From Selaginella moellendorffii (taxonomy: Eukaryota > Streptophyta > Lycopodiopsida > Selaginellales > Selaginellaceae), in assembly GCF_000143415.4 (NCBI RefSeq), contig NW_003314326.1, positions 781,609 through 845,608 on the forward strand: 64,000 nt of DNA, read 5' to 3'. The notes beneath the pieces were generated by a model, which was given only the letters and a program-made list of their open reading frames with translations, did no database searches and had not been told where the DNA came from. The position numbers were made by a program, and so were the translations under genes. Each line of letters opens with the position of its first letter. Positions within the stretch are counted from its first letter, which is position 1. Shown here one piece after another: positions 45,461 through 55,899 of the stretch.

Positions 45461-47000
45461 TTTGGCTGATCAACACGTAAGTTCAGTATCAGAAGGAAGA
45501 ATCTTAAGCTGGATCAATTGTTGCTGCTGTTTTATTCGCAGGTGTACTGTGAAAGCTCCGACAATGGAAACACTGATACGTAAAGGCAAAGCAGCCTCTA
45601 TTCCCTTGGTGGATAGCTGGATGCGTTCCTCAGGGTTTAAAAGATCTCGAAGCTGTCAGCGTCATCGGAGTGCAGCAAATACAGCGGGGGAGACTTTGAA
45701 AGGCCACGAGGCCCGGCTGCTTCGACGGGATGCTTTGCCGTCTCTTGATTTGCCAAAAGTTTATAATCTCTTTTGCTGTTGTGTTTTCAGGTTCGTAAGA
45801 ACAAGTTTGTCGAGATCATTCCTATCAACGTTGGCTGCTTGGGTGCTTGCACATACTGCAAGACGAAGCATGCTCGCGGGCATCTTGGCAGCTACACAGT
45901 AGACACACTAGTAAGGACCTTCGCCAGTTTCTTTTCTCTGTTACTGAGCTTTATCTACAGGTGCAAAGATTGAAAACCGTGGTGTCTGAAGGTGTGAAGG
46001 AGATATGGCGACACTGGAGCTTACGGTTATGGTTATCTGTTTCAAGCTAGCATTTTTTATTTACTTTTTTCTTTCTTTGCACTACAGGACGAGACATTGG
46101 AGCAAATATACCAGCGCTTCTACGTGCTTTAGTTGCCGCGCTTCCTCATAGACAGAAGTACAATGCTCCGAATCTACATCTTACAGCATCTGGAGGAAAT
46201 GGCTGTCACCCCTGCGTGTATTCGTTCCTTCATGTTCTGGTTCAATCTGGAAGGGACTCGGTGTTGGAGGTACCGATGTTCTGGGTGATTGTTTTGTCTC
46301 TGTAAGCTGTTTTCTGTGTTCTTCAGGGCATGAAGAGGGAGTACACGTTTTCCGAGTTTAGAAAAATTGTGGATACTCTCACAAGACTAGTCCCGGAGAT
46401 TCATATCGCTACAGATATTATCTGTGGATTTCCAGGTACACTCGCATGCATGAAAAAGATTGTATCTTATTGAGCTTTTATCCTTGTCAGGAGAAACATC
46501 AGAGGATTTTGACAGGATCATGGAACTAATACGAGAGTACACGTTCCCACAGGTCCACATATCACAGTTTTACCCTCGACCAGGTAGGTAATCTCTGTAC
46601 ATGCTACTGAATGGTTCTCTCTGTCACTAGTGTTTATCCTGTCAATATCCTTAGACAGGAACACCGGCGGCTCTAATGAAACGGGTTCCAACGCTCGAAG
46701 TGAAGAAACGAAGCCGTTCCTTGACAAGTCTGTTCGAATCATTCACTCCTTACGCAGGAATGGAGGTAAAACGTACCAAGTCTGGGTCACCAACACTGCT
46801 GCTGATGGAATTCATCTGGTATTCTTTCTTTTGTTCTACGTCTCTGCAGGTTGGCCTGAGCTGTACCGGGCCTTCTTGGAAGCAAGTTAATGTGAAGATT
46901 ACGTCTGTCGGAATATGGTCTGTGACTGGCGAGTGGCGAACCAGATTCCACTCCTGGAGACGATGCTGAGAAAGTCGGATGCGAGCAGCGGTAAGGAATG
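45461..47000 (+). pseudogene. CDKAL1-like tRNA methylthiotransferase pseudogene
   Basis: Exon-like pieces match the radical-SAM enzyme that makes ms2t6A in t[59 protein letters not shown] with [18 protein letters not shown] (the CxxxCxxC-type cluster region), [49 protein letters not shown] and [14 protein letters not shown]. Splice sites around many pieces are intact. However, small deletions or insertions break the frame after SIPLV (45610), after KEIW (46005) and around 46160-46220 (HPCVYSFLHVLVQSG is out of frame with its neighbours). The first part of the gene is missing. I read it as a recently dead gene copy. Confidence 0.7.
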
Positions 47001-47819
47001 CGATCCTCGGGGAGTTCCTGAGAAAGAGATCCCGAGTCCGGGCATCACATTTTCGTTTGTTGAAATTCACCAGGATCAGACTTATCTTCATCAAGACAAG
47101 TTTGCAAGCACTGGTACGCTCTGTGTTCATCAGACTGTCTGTGGGAGAAATTCGTCGGCTCAGGTCAAGCCAACTTACCAAGGTACGTGCCTCCTGACTA
47201 TACTATTTTCTGGAAATTTTGTTTTCCTTGCTTAAACGTTGAATTTTGCAGATGGCTGGTGCATAAGCACAGCACGCTACTGTTGTCTCGAAGCACTCGC
47301 GTTTTATATTTCACGAACAGATACACGTTTCTGATTCAAGCCTTGGATGCATGGTGGGAATACGGGATTTACAGCTCTTCTAAGCTGTGTCCTCTTATAT
47401 GAGAGCTTACGACTTCTGCCAAAGCTTCACGGCAGATTGAATCTGTACGACCTGGAAGGTGTGTGTTTGGATGACGGAGTCACTGAGATGAAAATCTGGA
47501 AGGTGCTGCGTGACCTCTGACAGCGTTATATCTCATGGGTGAAAGTTTGCCTTCACTGCTCGGACCTGAATTATGCAGTCCGACTCAAGAGAGTCCGGTA
47601 AGTGGCATTCCCGCTGGCTGTTGGATCCTCCACCGTTGGATCGTACAGATCTAACAGCTCAAACGCTCAGCCTTTGAGTTGCCAGAAATTTCTAAGTCCT
47701 AGCACTTGGTTTTTGGCAATGGAGAGGAAGGTAAGTGAGCATGGCAGCTATTTCGCAATGACAGCAGGGAATCTGGGATTCTTTTGATCCAAAAAGGAAG
47801 GAAGTAGTGGATATGGCTA
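47001..47819. other. Unresolved region after the CDKAL1-like relic
   Basis: Open stretches at 46980-47190 and 47246-47400 have exon-like borders (TTTTGCAG at about 47245) but no recognised family. 47625-47720 (CTCCACCGTTGGATCGTACAG ... GAGTTGCCAGAAATTTCTAA) is a dispersed repeat that recurs at 49.71 and 50.27 kb. Confidence 0.4.
47625..47725 (+). repeat. Dispersed repeat (ACCGTYRGATC-TTTGAGTTGCCA family), copy a
   Basis: Closely related to 50268-50362, sharing CTCAAACGC.CAGCCTTTGAG then TTGCCA and TTTTTGGCAATGG...GAGGAAG, and more distantly to 49715-49795. The three copies lie around the hAT relic in the same orientation. Confidence 0.7.
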
Positions 47820-49385
47820 TAGGATGATTTTTCTGGAACGAGCACATACCATTTGTGAAAGCTCATTCTCACCATTTCAAGGAGATGGTGCAGTAGATTG
47901 CAAGGCATGGAATTCCCTACGATCTTCCAACAGAGAGCATTGCGAGAGCAATTGTTGCAAGTGGAGAAAGCCAATCTTGAAGTTCAACTTGCCAAGGTGA
48001 AGGCACGTTGGAAGAATTGTGGGGTTACTCTTGTTGCTGATGCATGGAATGACACAAGAAATCGACATATCATGGGGGCTTGTTGCATACAGCAGAGGAT
48101 AGTCGACTTTTCTCAAGGCCATTGATATATCTTCTAGTGGGAAGACGGCTGATAACGTTTTTGCAACATGGGAGCGAGGTATCGAGATTGTTGGAGAGGA
48201 GAATGTTGTTCTTATTGTCACGGATGGTGAGGCTTCAAACAAGGCTGCTGCTAGGCTTCTAGAGGTGAGGAAGCCAAAGATTATGTGGGCTCCATGTTTA
48301 GCTCATTGTTTGAACAACATTCTCAAGGATTTCGCAAAACTACCATGGATGGTTGGGCTGCTAGACAAGGGAAAGACTTTGGTTGGCTTCCTCCGGAACT
48401 AGTAACGATTTTGGCATCCTTCTCTTCACGACAAGTGTTGAAGTTCAGCAAAACACGATTCACCTTCAACTTTCTTATGATGGAGAGATTGGTGGAGCTG
48501 AGGCCAAAGCTACAACAAATGTTTGTGAGCAACACTTACAATGCAAGGCTAGAGTCAAGGACAGGTTTTGGGATAGCATGCCGAGGAATTGTGTTCAACG
48601 ATACATACTGGAACGAGGTTAACCACATGCTGGGTGTTTCAAGGAGGGTGATGTATTTGCTACAGATGGTTGACGGAGACGTGCCTGTGATTGGGAAGGT
48701 CTACGAGGGGATGGATCAGATGAGCGAGAACATCTGTCAACAAGAGGAGAACAATCTTAGGTATGAGGAGCTAAACCAACTGATTTCAAACAGGTGGTGG
48801 GCTTATCATAGCACCTTTCACTCCATGGCATACATGCTTGATCCAGAGTTTCAGGGGTGAGGACAGGAAAAATCCAGAGAAGTTTCCAAAGATTGGAACA
48901 TGTACTTGGAGATCCAATTCCCTGACTATCAGCAAAGGTCAACTATAAAAAATCAGCTTTGCCAATACAGGAACTTGGAGGGTAGTTTTGGCACCGGGGA
49001 CTCTCAGATGGATCGTACAACAAAGGGTTCTGTGCAGTGGTGGGAGGACAATGGCTACTCAGGTCCAGATTTGCAGAGGTTGGCAATTCAAGTGCTTAGT
49101 CAGGCAAGTTCTTCCTCATCTGTGAAGCGATTGTTCAACATTTTTGGGCACATCACTTCAAAGAAGAGGAATTGCTTAGCAGTGAGCCGGATTGCAGACT
49201 TGGTATTTGTGGCCAGTAATACCAAGTTGATAGGGAGCCACACTTCCTATGACAAGTTTGTGGGATTGAGTTAGATAGGAAGTATTCCTCAAATTACTGA
49301 TGCTGATATTGAAGCTATGGAAGAAGAGGACGAAGACGAAGATGATGATCCTGCTAATGAGGAGCTTCTAGATGAGATGGAGTGA
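47820..49385 (+). mobile_element. Decayed hAT-superfamily transposase
   Basis: Broken frames give hAT landmarks in order: HFKEMVQ/IARHGIPYD (about 47870), KARWKNCGVTLVADAWNDTR (48000, the DUF659 start), VIVDFS..IDISSSGKTADNV, VLIVTDGEASNKAAA (second catalytic Asp region), PCLAHCLNNILKDFAKLPW, a 190-codon open part ending RWWAYHSTFHSMAYMLDPEF, and the C-terminal dimerisation motif QASSSSSVKRLFNIFGHITS (49100). At least four frame changes or stops are present. An acidic tail (EEEDEDEDDD-like) is near 49330. Zinc-finger BED and TIRs were not found. Confidence 0.8.
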
Positions 49386-50934
49386 TAAGTAGAATATTCT
49401 AGAGAATATTCGTGTTTTCACCCGTGTTTATCCGTGTTCATTTCCATGTTCCGTGTTCGTGTTCAAAAAATTGAATGCCGTGTTCGTGTTCGTGTTCGTG
49501 TTTTGAAGCTATGCCAGCAGCACCACCCGAGGCAGCAACCACCAAGGGATCTCCAAAAATGCTAAGGGGATTGCTCCCTGCTGTTGAGAGCACCCGCACC
49601 ACCCAGACATCACCACAAAGCTGCTATGATCCACCAGAATCTGCCGTGGGAGACACAATTGCAACTGCAATTGCAAATGCCCGCCTCTGCTTCTCCAGCA
49701 TCCTCTCCACCGTCAGATCTCCCGATCCAACGGTCCACGTGGTCCAAGCCTGAATTGTACTTAGATTTTTTCTGGGCTATGGAGGAGAAAGATGCAAGGA
49801 GCAGTCACGACAGGGCATTCTGTCTTGACCACGCCACACCATCAAGCCAACAGCAAGCCAGGACAACTCCAAGCATGGTTCTGGATTCAGAGAAACCAGC
49901 CATGCTGCCCCTCTCTCCCCTCGCCAGGGTCTGGCACAGCAAGTCTCTAAGCCAGGCATTTGCGTTGGCCCCTGTGTGCCGCACCTCGCTGCCACAGTGC
50001 CACAAAAAATCCCTGCCTGGAGATGCTCACTGCCACTAAGAGTCCGGGAACTAGCCTGGCTTCTCAACACAACAATCTCTCAAAGGCTTTTTGCCCCCTT
50101 TTGGTCCAGTGCCTTGGCACCACCAAGAGATCATAAAAATGCCAAGGGAGCTGCTCCCTGCCACACAGAGCGCCCACACCACCCAGAAATGCTGTCACCA
50201 TGGGAGAAGCCTTTGCAACAGCAACAGCCATTGCAAAGGCCCACTCATGCTTCCCTCTCCTCTCTCCTCCACCGTCAGATCCCACAGATCCAACGGCTCA
50301 AACGCGCAGCCTTTGAGTTGCCAATAACTTCTATAGCACTTAGTTTTTTGGCAATGGTAGAGGAAGCTACAGGAGCATGGCCATTGCGTCTTGAGCACGC
50401 CATGGCCCATGCCACCATAGCCAGCTGCTCCAGCAGTAGCAGCTGCCGACGTAGGCAGCACCAGCCATCGCAACAGCTTGCAGCCTGCGAGCACCAGCAG
50501 CTACTGCATTGTGGGAGTGATTGAGGCAAGGAAGAGGGACGTCACCAGCTTCACCGGTCCTCCACTTGCTTCACCGGAGTGACTATGGCAAAGGATGAGC
50601 TTTTTTTCTCCTCTTTTCTCTCTCACGGCTTGGTTTTCACTCTTTTTCTCGTTTCGACTTCATGGCTAGCACAATCTTATTCACTTATGCAATAAACATG
50701 CATGCAAAGGAGATTAGTGTCGAGAAACTAGGCTAGAGGAGGTGGGTGGGCTTTTTTTCTTGGTGTGAGGCCTCACACTAATGTTTTTGTGTGCCATCTA
50801 TTTGTAGATTGGATTAAGGTATTATGGAGGGATGAAGTCATTTTCTTGGCATGAGGCCTCATGCTATTCATTTATATGCATTTGTTTCTTACTACTTTAG
50901 GTGTCTAGGTGAGTAATCTTACTCGCCAATTCAT
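49386..50934. repeat. CAG/GCA-rich repeat DNA with two diverged direct repeats
   Basis: 49555-49800 and 50145-50400 are diverged direct copies: GCTCCCTGC...CACC.CACCACCCAGA, CAACAGCAACAGCCATTGCA-type runs, then the ACCGTCAGATC block. (GTGTTC)n-like runs occur at 49440-49500. Long Gln/Pro/Ala-rich open frames on both strands are composition artefacts. Palindromes GTGTGAGGCCTCACAC (50763-50778) and GCATGAGGCCTCATGC (50849-50864) sit near the right edge of the insertion, followed by the hairpin GAGTAATCTTACTC (about 50911-50924). Confidence 0.6.
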
Positions 50935-51499
50935 GGCTGCTATAACCTGCACTGCGAAGGCTTTGTACAAACAAGCAACAAGTACGTACTAGGAGGATCA
51001 TTTTCGAGCATATCCACTCCAGACTCTACACAATATGAGAAAACCTTACGTGTTTTCCAGGTCCATAGTCCAGACTACGTAAAAAACATGCATAAAAGCT
51101 ATTAAATGGTTTTGAATTTTTCAGGACGATAGCTCAAAGAATTGGTGGCTACAAATTGACGGGGAAAGTATTGGATACTGGCCTGCAAGCCTTTTTCAAT
51201 CTCTACAGAATGGTGCTGAGACATTGGAAGCTGGCGGTGAAGTCTGCTATGATAAAGAAAGTGGAGTAAGACACACAAAGACTGGTATGGGAAGTGGAGA
51301 ATTTCCATCCCAGGGATATCTTAAAGCTGCATACCAGAGAAGAATACAGTACCTGGATTCCAATGGAGTAATGCAGCCAGCAATTGGGATGAAAAGTGGA
51401 GCTGAAGTACCTAAATGCTACACTGCTACTAGTGTTGCTGCTGACAAGGGAGATGACTGTGGTGCATATTTCTTCTTTGCAGATTTTATGACATTTTGA
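50935..51499 (+). pseudogene. Neprosin copy 2, 3' portion (exons 6-7)
   Basis: It resumes at GCYNLHCEGFVQTSNKYVLG and continues through WWLQIDGESIGYWPASLF and KCYTATSVAADKGDDCGAYF, almost identical in DNA to 25.45-25.97 kb; only a handful of differences are visible in about 500 bp. The terminal GGPGYSNKCP is replaced by ADFMTF and a stop. Together with 38.27-39.06 kb this is one interrupted gene copy. Confidence 0.85.
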
Positions 51500-51718
51500 G
51501 AATTCGTTGCAGACAAGCAAGAAAATATAAAAGGATGTAGTCCCGCTTTTAGATCAAGACAATCTGAAAAATTCTCCATCAAGAAAGGGCATTCCAGCTC
51601 CAGGCCTCTACCACCGAACTATACAAATGCCGCTCAATCAATGCTACAACATGATAAATTAGTACCTGAATCCAAGCAAAAGGTCATTAACTTGCTCTAT
51701 CCTTAACATCTTCGGGTC

Positions 51719-51995
51719 ATGCCTGCACTGCAACACACCCGTGAAAGACTCCCTGATTTGGCAAAACTAATCTCACTATGTTCGATTAGCATCCTCAAGA
51801 ATAGCTCCTTATGGCTTCAATGCTACCAGCTGTACGGGCATTTGCGGCCCGCACGGGAGATCTTTGACGCATGGTTGTCTTCTTACGCCGGTAAGAAATC
51901 ACTTCCTTGTTGGCATTTTTCTCTAGCTTGCTCTTTAAGAACAGTTTGCTACATTGCTGCTGGAAATCATCGGCCCACTTGGCGCAAATAGAAAA
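51719..51995 (+). pseudogene. PPR remnant joined to PIG-U exon 2-3 fragment
   Basis: LPDLAKLISLCSISILKNSS and QLYGHLRPAREIFDAWL (51760-51880) correspond to the PPR start. The text then runs directly into the PIG-U SPYAG exon end with its GTAAGAAATCACTTCCTTGT intron and TGCTGGAAATCATCGGCCCA exon (51890-51990). The order neprosin - PPR - PIG-U is the same as in the inverted module at 57.2-54.1 kb. Confidence 0.7.
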
Positions 51996-52219
51996 AAAAA
52001 CTAACATTGTTTCTGTGATCGTGTGAAAACGTGGTAGACACACAGCACTTTCTTTTTACATGAGAACGGGACACGGCTCTCCACGCGGGCAGCTGATCGA
52101 GACTGCCATATCGACACTCCCACTCTGGCTCGTTCAGCTGGGAGGATGGATTAGACTACCCCTCCCACTCAGCCGAAGCAGATGGAGAGCAGACTCCCAA
52201 TGCAGAACGATGGTGCTCA

Positions 52220-53545
52220 AAGGGAGCGTGAGCCAAGAACCTTCGTGAGAATGTCAGCGCAATATTGCAGCAGCAGCTTTTCATTTTGAACTTGCTCCCG
52301 CATGTAGTGGAAGCGTATTTCAATATACTTCACGCGGGAATGGAAGCGCAGATTTGCCGTCACCGCAAGGACGCTTTGGCTGTTGGAGAACACCACCAGA
52401 GGCTTGGAGCAAACAGGAATTTGTGGCAGGTTGCTACAGAACTGGGTGAGCCAGATTCTTTACAGTGGTTAGAGCAATATACTCAGCCTCAGCTGGCGCT
52501 TACTGCTCTAGGACACTACCCTGAGGTAGATCTTCTCCAGGAATTGGGAAACCAGGTCAAATATACGAGACTCCCCACATCTTTGATTTTATGGCACGGT
52601 AGCCATGTAATCTTATTCTTTATCCGTGACAAGCTCAACTTCTTTTTTATCTCGTCCAACAAGTGGCGAGTTTTTGCACCGAGAATGCAGTTGTTCACGG
52701 ACACTGGTGCCAGGAGGAAATCATCTCCAAGCTTGTAAAGGTACACATTCCTTTCCACGGCAAGAACACAGCCCAGGCCTTGGGAGAACACGTCAATGTA
52801 CTCGAACCAGACCTGTGGGGATTGCATGAGCCCATAGAGGGGGCGATTCAGCTTGCAAACCAGGTGTTCCTCACCAAGTTTGATAAATCCAGGTGGTTGT
52901 GCAATGTAAACATGCAGGAAAGCTGTCCCGATGTCCATCTAGGATTTTGCTGAATCCCCGTGCAACGAAGCGTGGTTTGTTTTTTTTGTTTGTTTGCAAC
53001 GACAGGGCTTATACTTCACCGTGAAGATCCACTTCGAGCTCACCCAGCAGGTAAGGTGGTCTTTGTTTTTTTTCTCATGCGAATGCATTTCAGCATTCAT
53101 GGCTTCTCGCCACTGAACAGCATGAGGTCCAGCTAATGCCTCATTTTTATTGTTGCTAAAGAAAAAGAAGGGACGAGAGTCCTCAGCTTTCAGTTGAAGC
53201 TGCGAAGGAACAGGAACTCGAGTAGAGCGCCATGGTTCAGGTCGAGCTGGAGGCTAAATCACCAGGGAGAAGGTAGGAACCACGTAACCACCACCAAGAG
53301 CAAGAGGCAGCAATGGGACTTGAGAAGGAGTGAAGTCCACCAGCTGGAGTTCCACAAAAGTAAGAGCAGGAACTTCAGCATAATCCTTGTACAGTTACTC
53401 TCTTTCCAGCAGAGTCTTACGCTTGAGAGAATAACCCTTCTAAATATCCCAGGATGAAGGTTCAACCTTTGAATCCAGCTTGTGATGCTTCTTCTTTGGG
53501 ATATGAGTGTAGGCAAAGCATCCAAAGATGCGTAGATGTCCTCTT
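52220..53545 (-). mobile_element. Decayed Ty1/copia polyprotein, second relic
   Basis: On the minus strand, in order: an integrase-end region (CFAYTHIPKKKHHKLDSKVE near 53525-53465), a linker ending EALAGPHAVQWREAMNAEMH (53140-53080) and WIFTVKYKP, RT MDIGTAFLHVYIAQPPGF, CKLNRPLYGLMQSPQVWFEY, and an RNase H end with YIEIRFHYMREQVQ and ADILTK (52330-52255). Many frame breaks occur. The RT section lacks the YVDD block, replaced by a short deletion. Confidence 0.8.
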
Positions 53546-53564
53546 TAGTTTCCTTTAAAAAATT

Positions 53565-53960
53565 TAAGATAACTTAAAAGGGGGTTAATGCAAACAGCCT
53601 TTTCCTTCAACCAAAAGGTCCAAATCAGTATATAATTAGGGTTACATTGAATAACCCTTAAGGAAAATTACAAAATGAATTGCAGTTATTGTCATTCTTC
53701 AGACTTGTTCTTACAAGGTTCAAGCACTAGTGGGAAATATCAAGAGGTGTTGTATTGTAAACATTGCAACAAGCTATGCTGGAAAGGTGGCCAGAAGAAA
53801 GTTGAGGAGCTACACAACTCGTTTAAGTTGGTTTTGCAAGACTTGAATAAATGTCCTCCAGTGACAAATAAATCCTTGGTTTTGTTCTAAGATGGCCAAG
53901 TGATCACTTTGGCGCAAAATCTTTTAGATTTTAGAGATTTTCTTGAGCAATTCGTACAAA
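53565..53960 (+). repeat. 0.4-kb box A (direct repeat of 57955-58350)
   Basis: Starts AACTTAAAAGGGGGTTAATG, includes a TATATAATTAGGGTTAC promoter-like segment and a 71-codon frame, and ends near CTTGAGCAATT. It matches box B with roughly 95 percent identity by eye. The two boxes lie in the same orientation 4.4 kb apart and bracket the inverted PIG-U/neprosin segment. Confidence 0.8.
53675..53890 (+). CDS. 71-aa CxxC zinc-ribbon-like protein, copy A
   Basis: The ATG at 53675 opens MNCSYCHSSDLFLQ, then YQEVLYCKHCNKLCWKGGQK and a Leu/Lys/Val-rich tail. The two CxxC pairs (residues 3/6 and 28/31) suit a small zinc ribbon. A TATA-like TATATAAT lies about 40 bp upstream. The frame is conserved, apart from substitutions, in box B. 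I do not recognise the family. It may be transposon-encoded or the first exon of a lost gene. Confidence 0.4.
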   Translation: MNCSYCHSSDLFLQGSSTSGKYQEVLYCKHCNKLCWKGGQKKVEELHNSFKLVLQDLNKCPPVTNKSLVLF

Positions 53961-53984
53961 CATCAAAGTTCCCCATTAGGGAGC

Positions 53985-54080
53985 TCAAAGAAACAAAATA
54001 TTCCATTATTTTGCCATGAAACATAAGATTCCCATTCCATTTCCATTTACTCATTCCACCTTAAAACAATAAAAAATATA
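53985..54080. repeat. Inverted repeat arm, left (partner 57826-57935)
   Basis: CATGAAACATAAGATTCCCA, CCATTTCCATTTACTCATTCC and TTTTTTATTG are the reverse complement of the sequence at 57826-57935. Both arms abut the 3' end of a PIG-U copy, so the arms belong to an inverted duplication that includes PIG-U exon 13. Confidence 0.8.
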
Positions 54081-55595
54081 GTGGGATTTCAATTGTCTTT
54101 CTGTTTTGATTGTTAGCTTGGACCTCGTAGCATCAAGTTGACGCTTACAACGATCAAAAGAGTTTCCTTTAGTTGGCTTAGCAAAGAAAAACCGCGTTTA
54201 CCTGGACAAACGTATAGGCCAAAGCAGTCGCAAAATAGAAGCTAACATTTCCTGTTCCAGAAGGGAAAAAAAAATGAAAAAGGGACAGAAAAAAAAAGAA
54301 GGAAAAAGAGTATATTACCCTCCAAATCCATAGCTCCAACGAAATGAAGCGTACTTGAAATCTGCAAACATAAATTCTATAAACCTGTGATCCAAATCGA
54401 AAAAAATTACTCAAATACAGACCAGAGAGCTCGTAAGTGAAAAGGCCCATTGAGTCCCAAATACGAGCAACACAATATATAAATGCTTAATTTGCAAGGA
54501 GGAGAAGTCTCACCGATAGGTAGTCGACACAACCGCCATTAAAGTAAAAGAAAGGAAAATCGGCCAGTGATAGAAACATAGAGATAGTGGTGCTATCCTG
54601 CAAACTATGTTGCCACTAAAGTTTTCAGAATCTCTGAAAACCTTCACGAACGTTCAAAGGGAAAAGCTCTGGAGCTTTTGCCTGTGGTCAGCCGTCTGGT
54701 CATCTTGTATACTGGGATTGTGTAACCCGATTCTTTGTCACGATGGTACATAGTTCTGTTGTTTTCTTATCGTTGGGGCTTGTCTGAAGCAATCTTAAAA
54801 ATAGACGCAAGGAATTAGACTTGCAAGATCGGAAGTGCGTTAAAATGCCGAAATCAACAGGAAAACAGGATACATTGCGAAGTGTGAAGCCATGACCCAT
54901 GCAAAAGCAGCAAGCAGAGCATTTCCAGCATAGAAAAACTATGGTTTAGCAAGAAAGAAAATTAATTCCAAAGTGTGATATGCCGCACCTTCTAATGAAG
55001 CATAGGGAGCCAAGCATACAACGAAGACGACGTCGATCCTCCAACATAGACAAGACTGTGAAGGGATTGAAAAGAACTACCTCTCCAGTGTCAAGAGTTT
55101 CACCTGTAAGAAAAAGCCCGAAAAAGCGTCGAATAAGTAATTCTAAGGTTCCAATCTTACTTTTCTCCTGCCTTTGGAAGGTAGTGGCAGCTCCAGAAGA
55201 CGAGTGTAGTGATTGTGAACAGCAGAGAGACGTTTTCCAATGAGAATTATCAACAGAATCCGAAAGAAGAAAAACAATGGGGCTATCACACAGAGACAAC
55301 GTTGGCTTTCGCTTGAGAAAAACCTTGACGATGTCCTCTCACCTATTTGCACCAAGTGGGCCTATGATTTCCAGCAGTATTGGAGATCCATGGTAAACAG
55401 ATCCTAGATAAAAGTAGCAAATTGTTCTTAAAGAGCAAGCTAGAGAAAACCGGTGATTTCTTACCGGCATCAGCTCTTGAGCCATGCTCCACTGCAAAGA
55501 TCTATAAAAATGTAGCTCATCCGCATCAAAACGGGACTAGTGACCGGAGTAGCGATTTCCAGAGATCGGCTGAGCCTTGCGGACGCGCCTGAAGT
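54081..55595 (-). pseudogene. PIG-U pseudogene, rearranged
   Basis: Minus-strand exon pieces run from SGASARLSRSLEIATPVTSP (about 55580) through PIVFLLSDSV, a GETLDTGEVV..LFNPFTVLS exon (55080-55020), WGMGHGFTLRN-type exon 6 (54900), a HRPIFL-type exon (54560), MGLFTYELSG (54450), NFYFATALAYTFVQ (54240) and the last exon (54110-54165). Initiation and many splice sites are lost, and exons 2-3 are truncated. The exon-7 segment (54616-54750: AGAATCTCTGAAAACC ... GATTGTGTAACCC) lies on the plus strand, so it was inverted within the copy. Confidence 0.85.
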
Positions 55596-55599
55596 AGAA

Positions 55600-55872
55600 G
55601 CAGCATTGTGATCCTGGCGAGCGTCATTCCACCCCATAGCGGCGACGGTCTCCTCCCTGGAAATCCAAGGCACAGATGCCCGTGTTGGGATATACGCGGT
55701 AATCATGGTTGTCCAGATGAGATTCTTGTCGGACATTCCATTGAAGAATATCTTGGCATCTTCGAGGCTTCCAGTAACAAGAGTATCATCCATGACACGG
55801 CTGTGTGCTGGGGCATTGAACCGATGAGCTTTGCCAAATCAGGGATGCCTGTTGCAGCGCAAGAATCACCCC
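55600..55872 (-). pseudogene. PPR remnant in the inverted module
   Basis: The minus strand reads DDTLVTGSLEDAKIFFNGMS and DKNLIWTTMITAYI, the equivalent of the LKDAKIFFDGMPDKNLIIWT repeat at residues about 190-215 of the intact PPR. A further piece near 55860-55800 matches the N-terminal section. It is fused directly to the PIG-U start region. Confidence 0.75.
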
Positions 55873-55899
55873 ATTGAATTTATCAGAATTTTTTGGATT

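Larger units (their letters stand above)
39060..50935. mobile_element. 11.9-kb insertion splitting neprosin copy 2
   Basis: Homology to the neprosin gene breaks at GATGGCTACAGAAA (39060) and resumes at GGCTGCTATAACC (50935) on the same strand, at the same point of exon 6. The two flanks are therefore halves of one copy. The insert begins and ends in DNA rich in the palindromic TGAGGCCTCA motif. It contains LTR-like copy R5, the CRN-like gene, a CDKAL1-like pseudogene and a hAT relic. I find no clear target-site duplication or TIR, so the mechanism is open (transposition, composite element or translocation). Confidence 0.7.

Noticed and set aside
49475-50529. Overlapping Gln/Pro/Ala-rich frames
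   Set aside because: Composition artefacts of CAG/GCA-rich repeat DNA; no splice context or family.
50911-50935. Helitron 3' end (hairpin GAGTAATCTTACTC near the right edge)
   Set aside because: No CTRR terminus follows the hairpin and the left edge has no convincing TC start with an A/T target.
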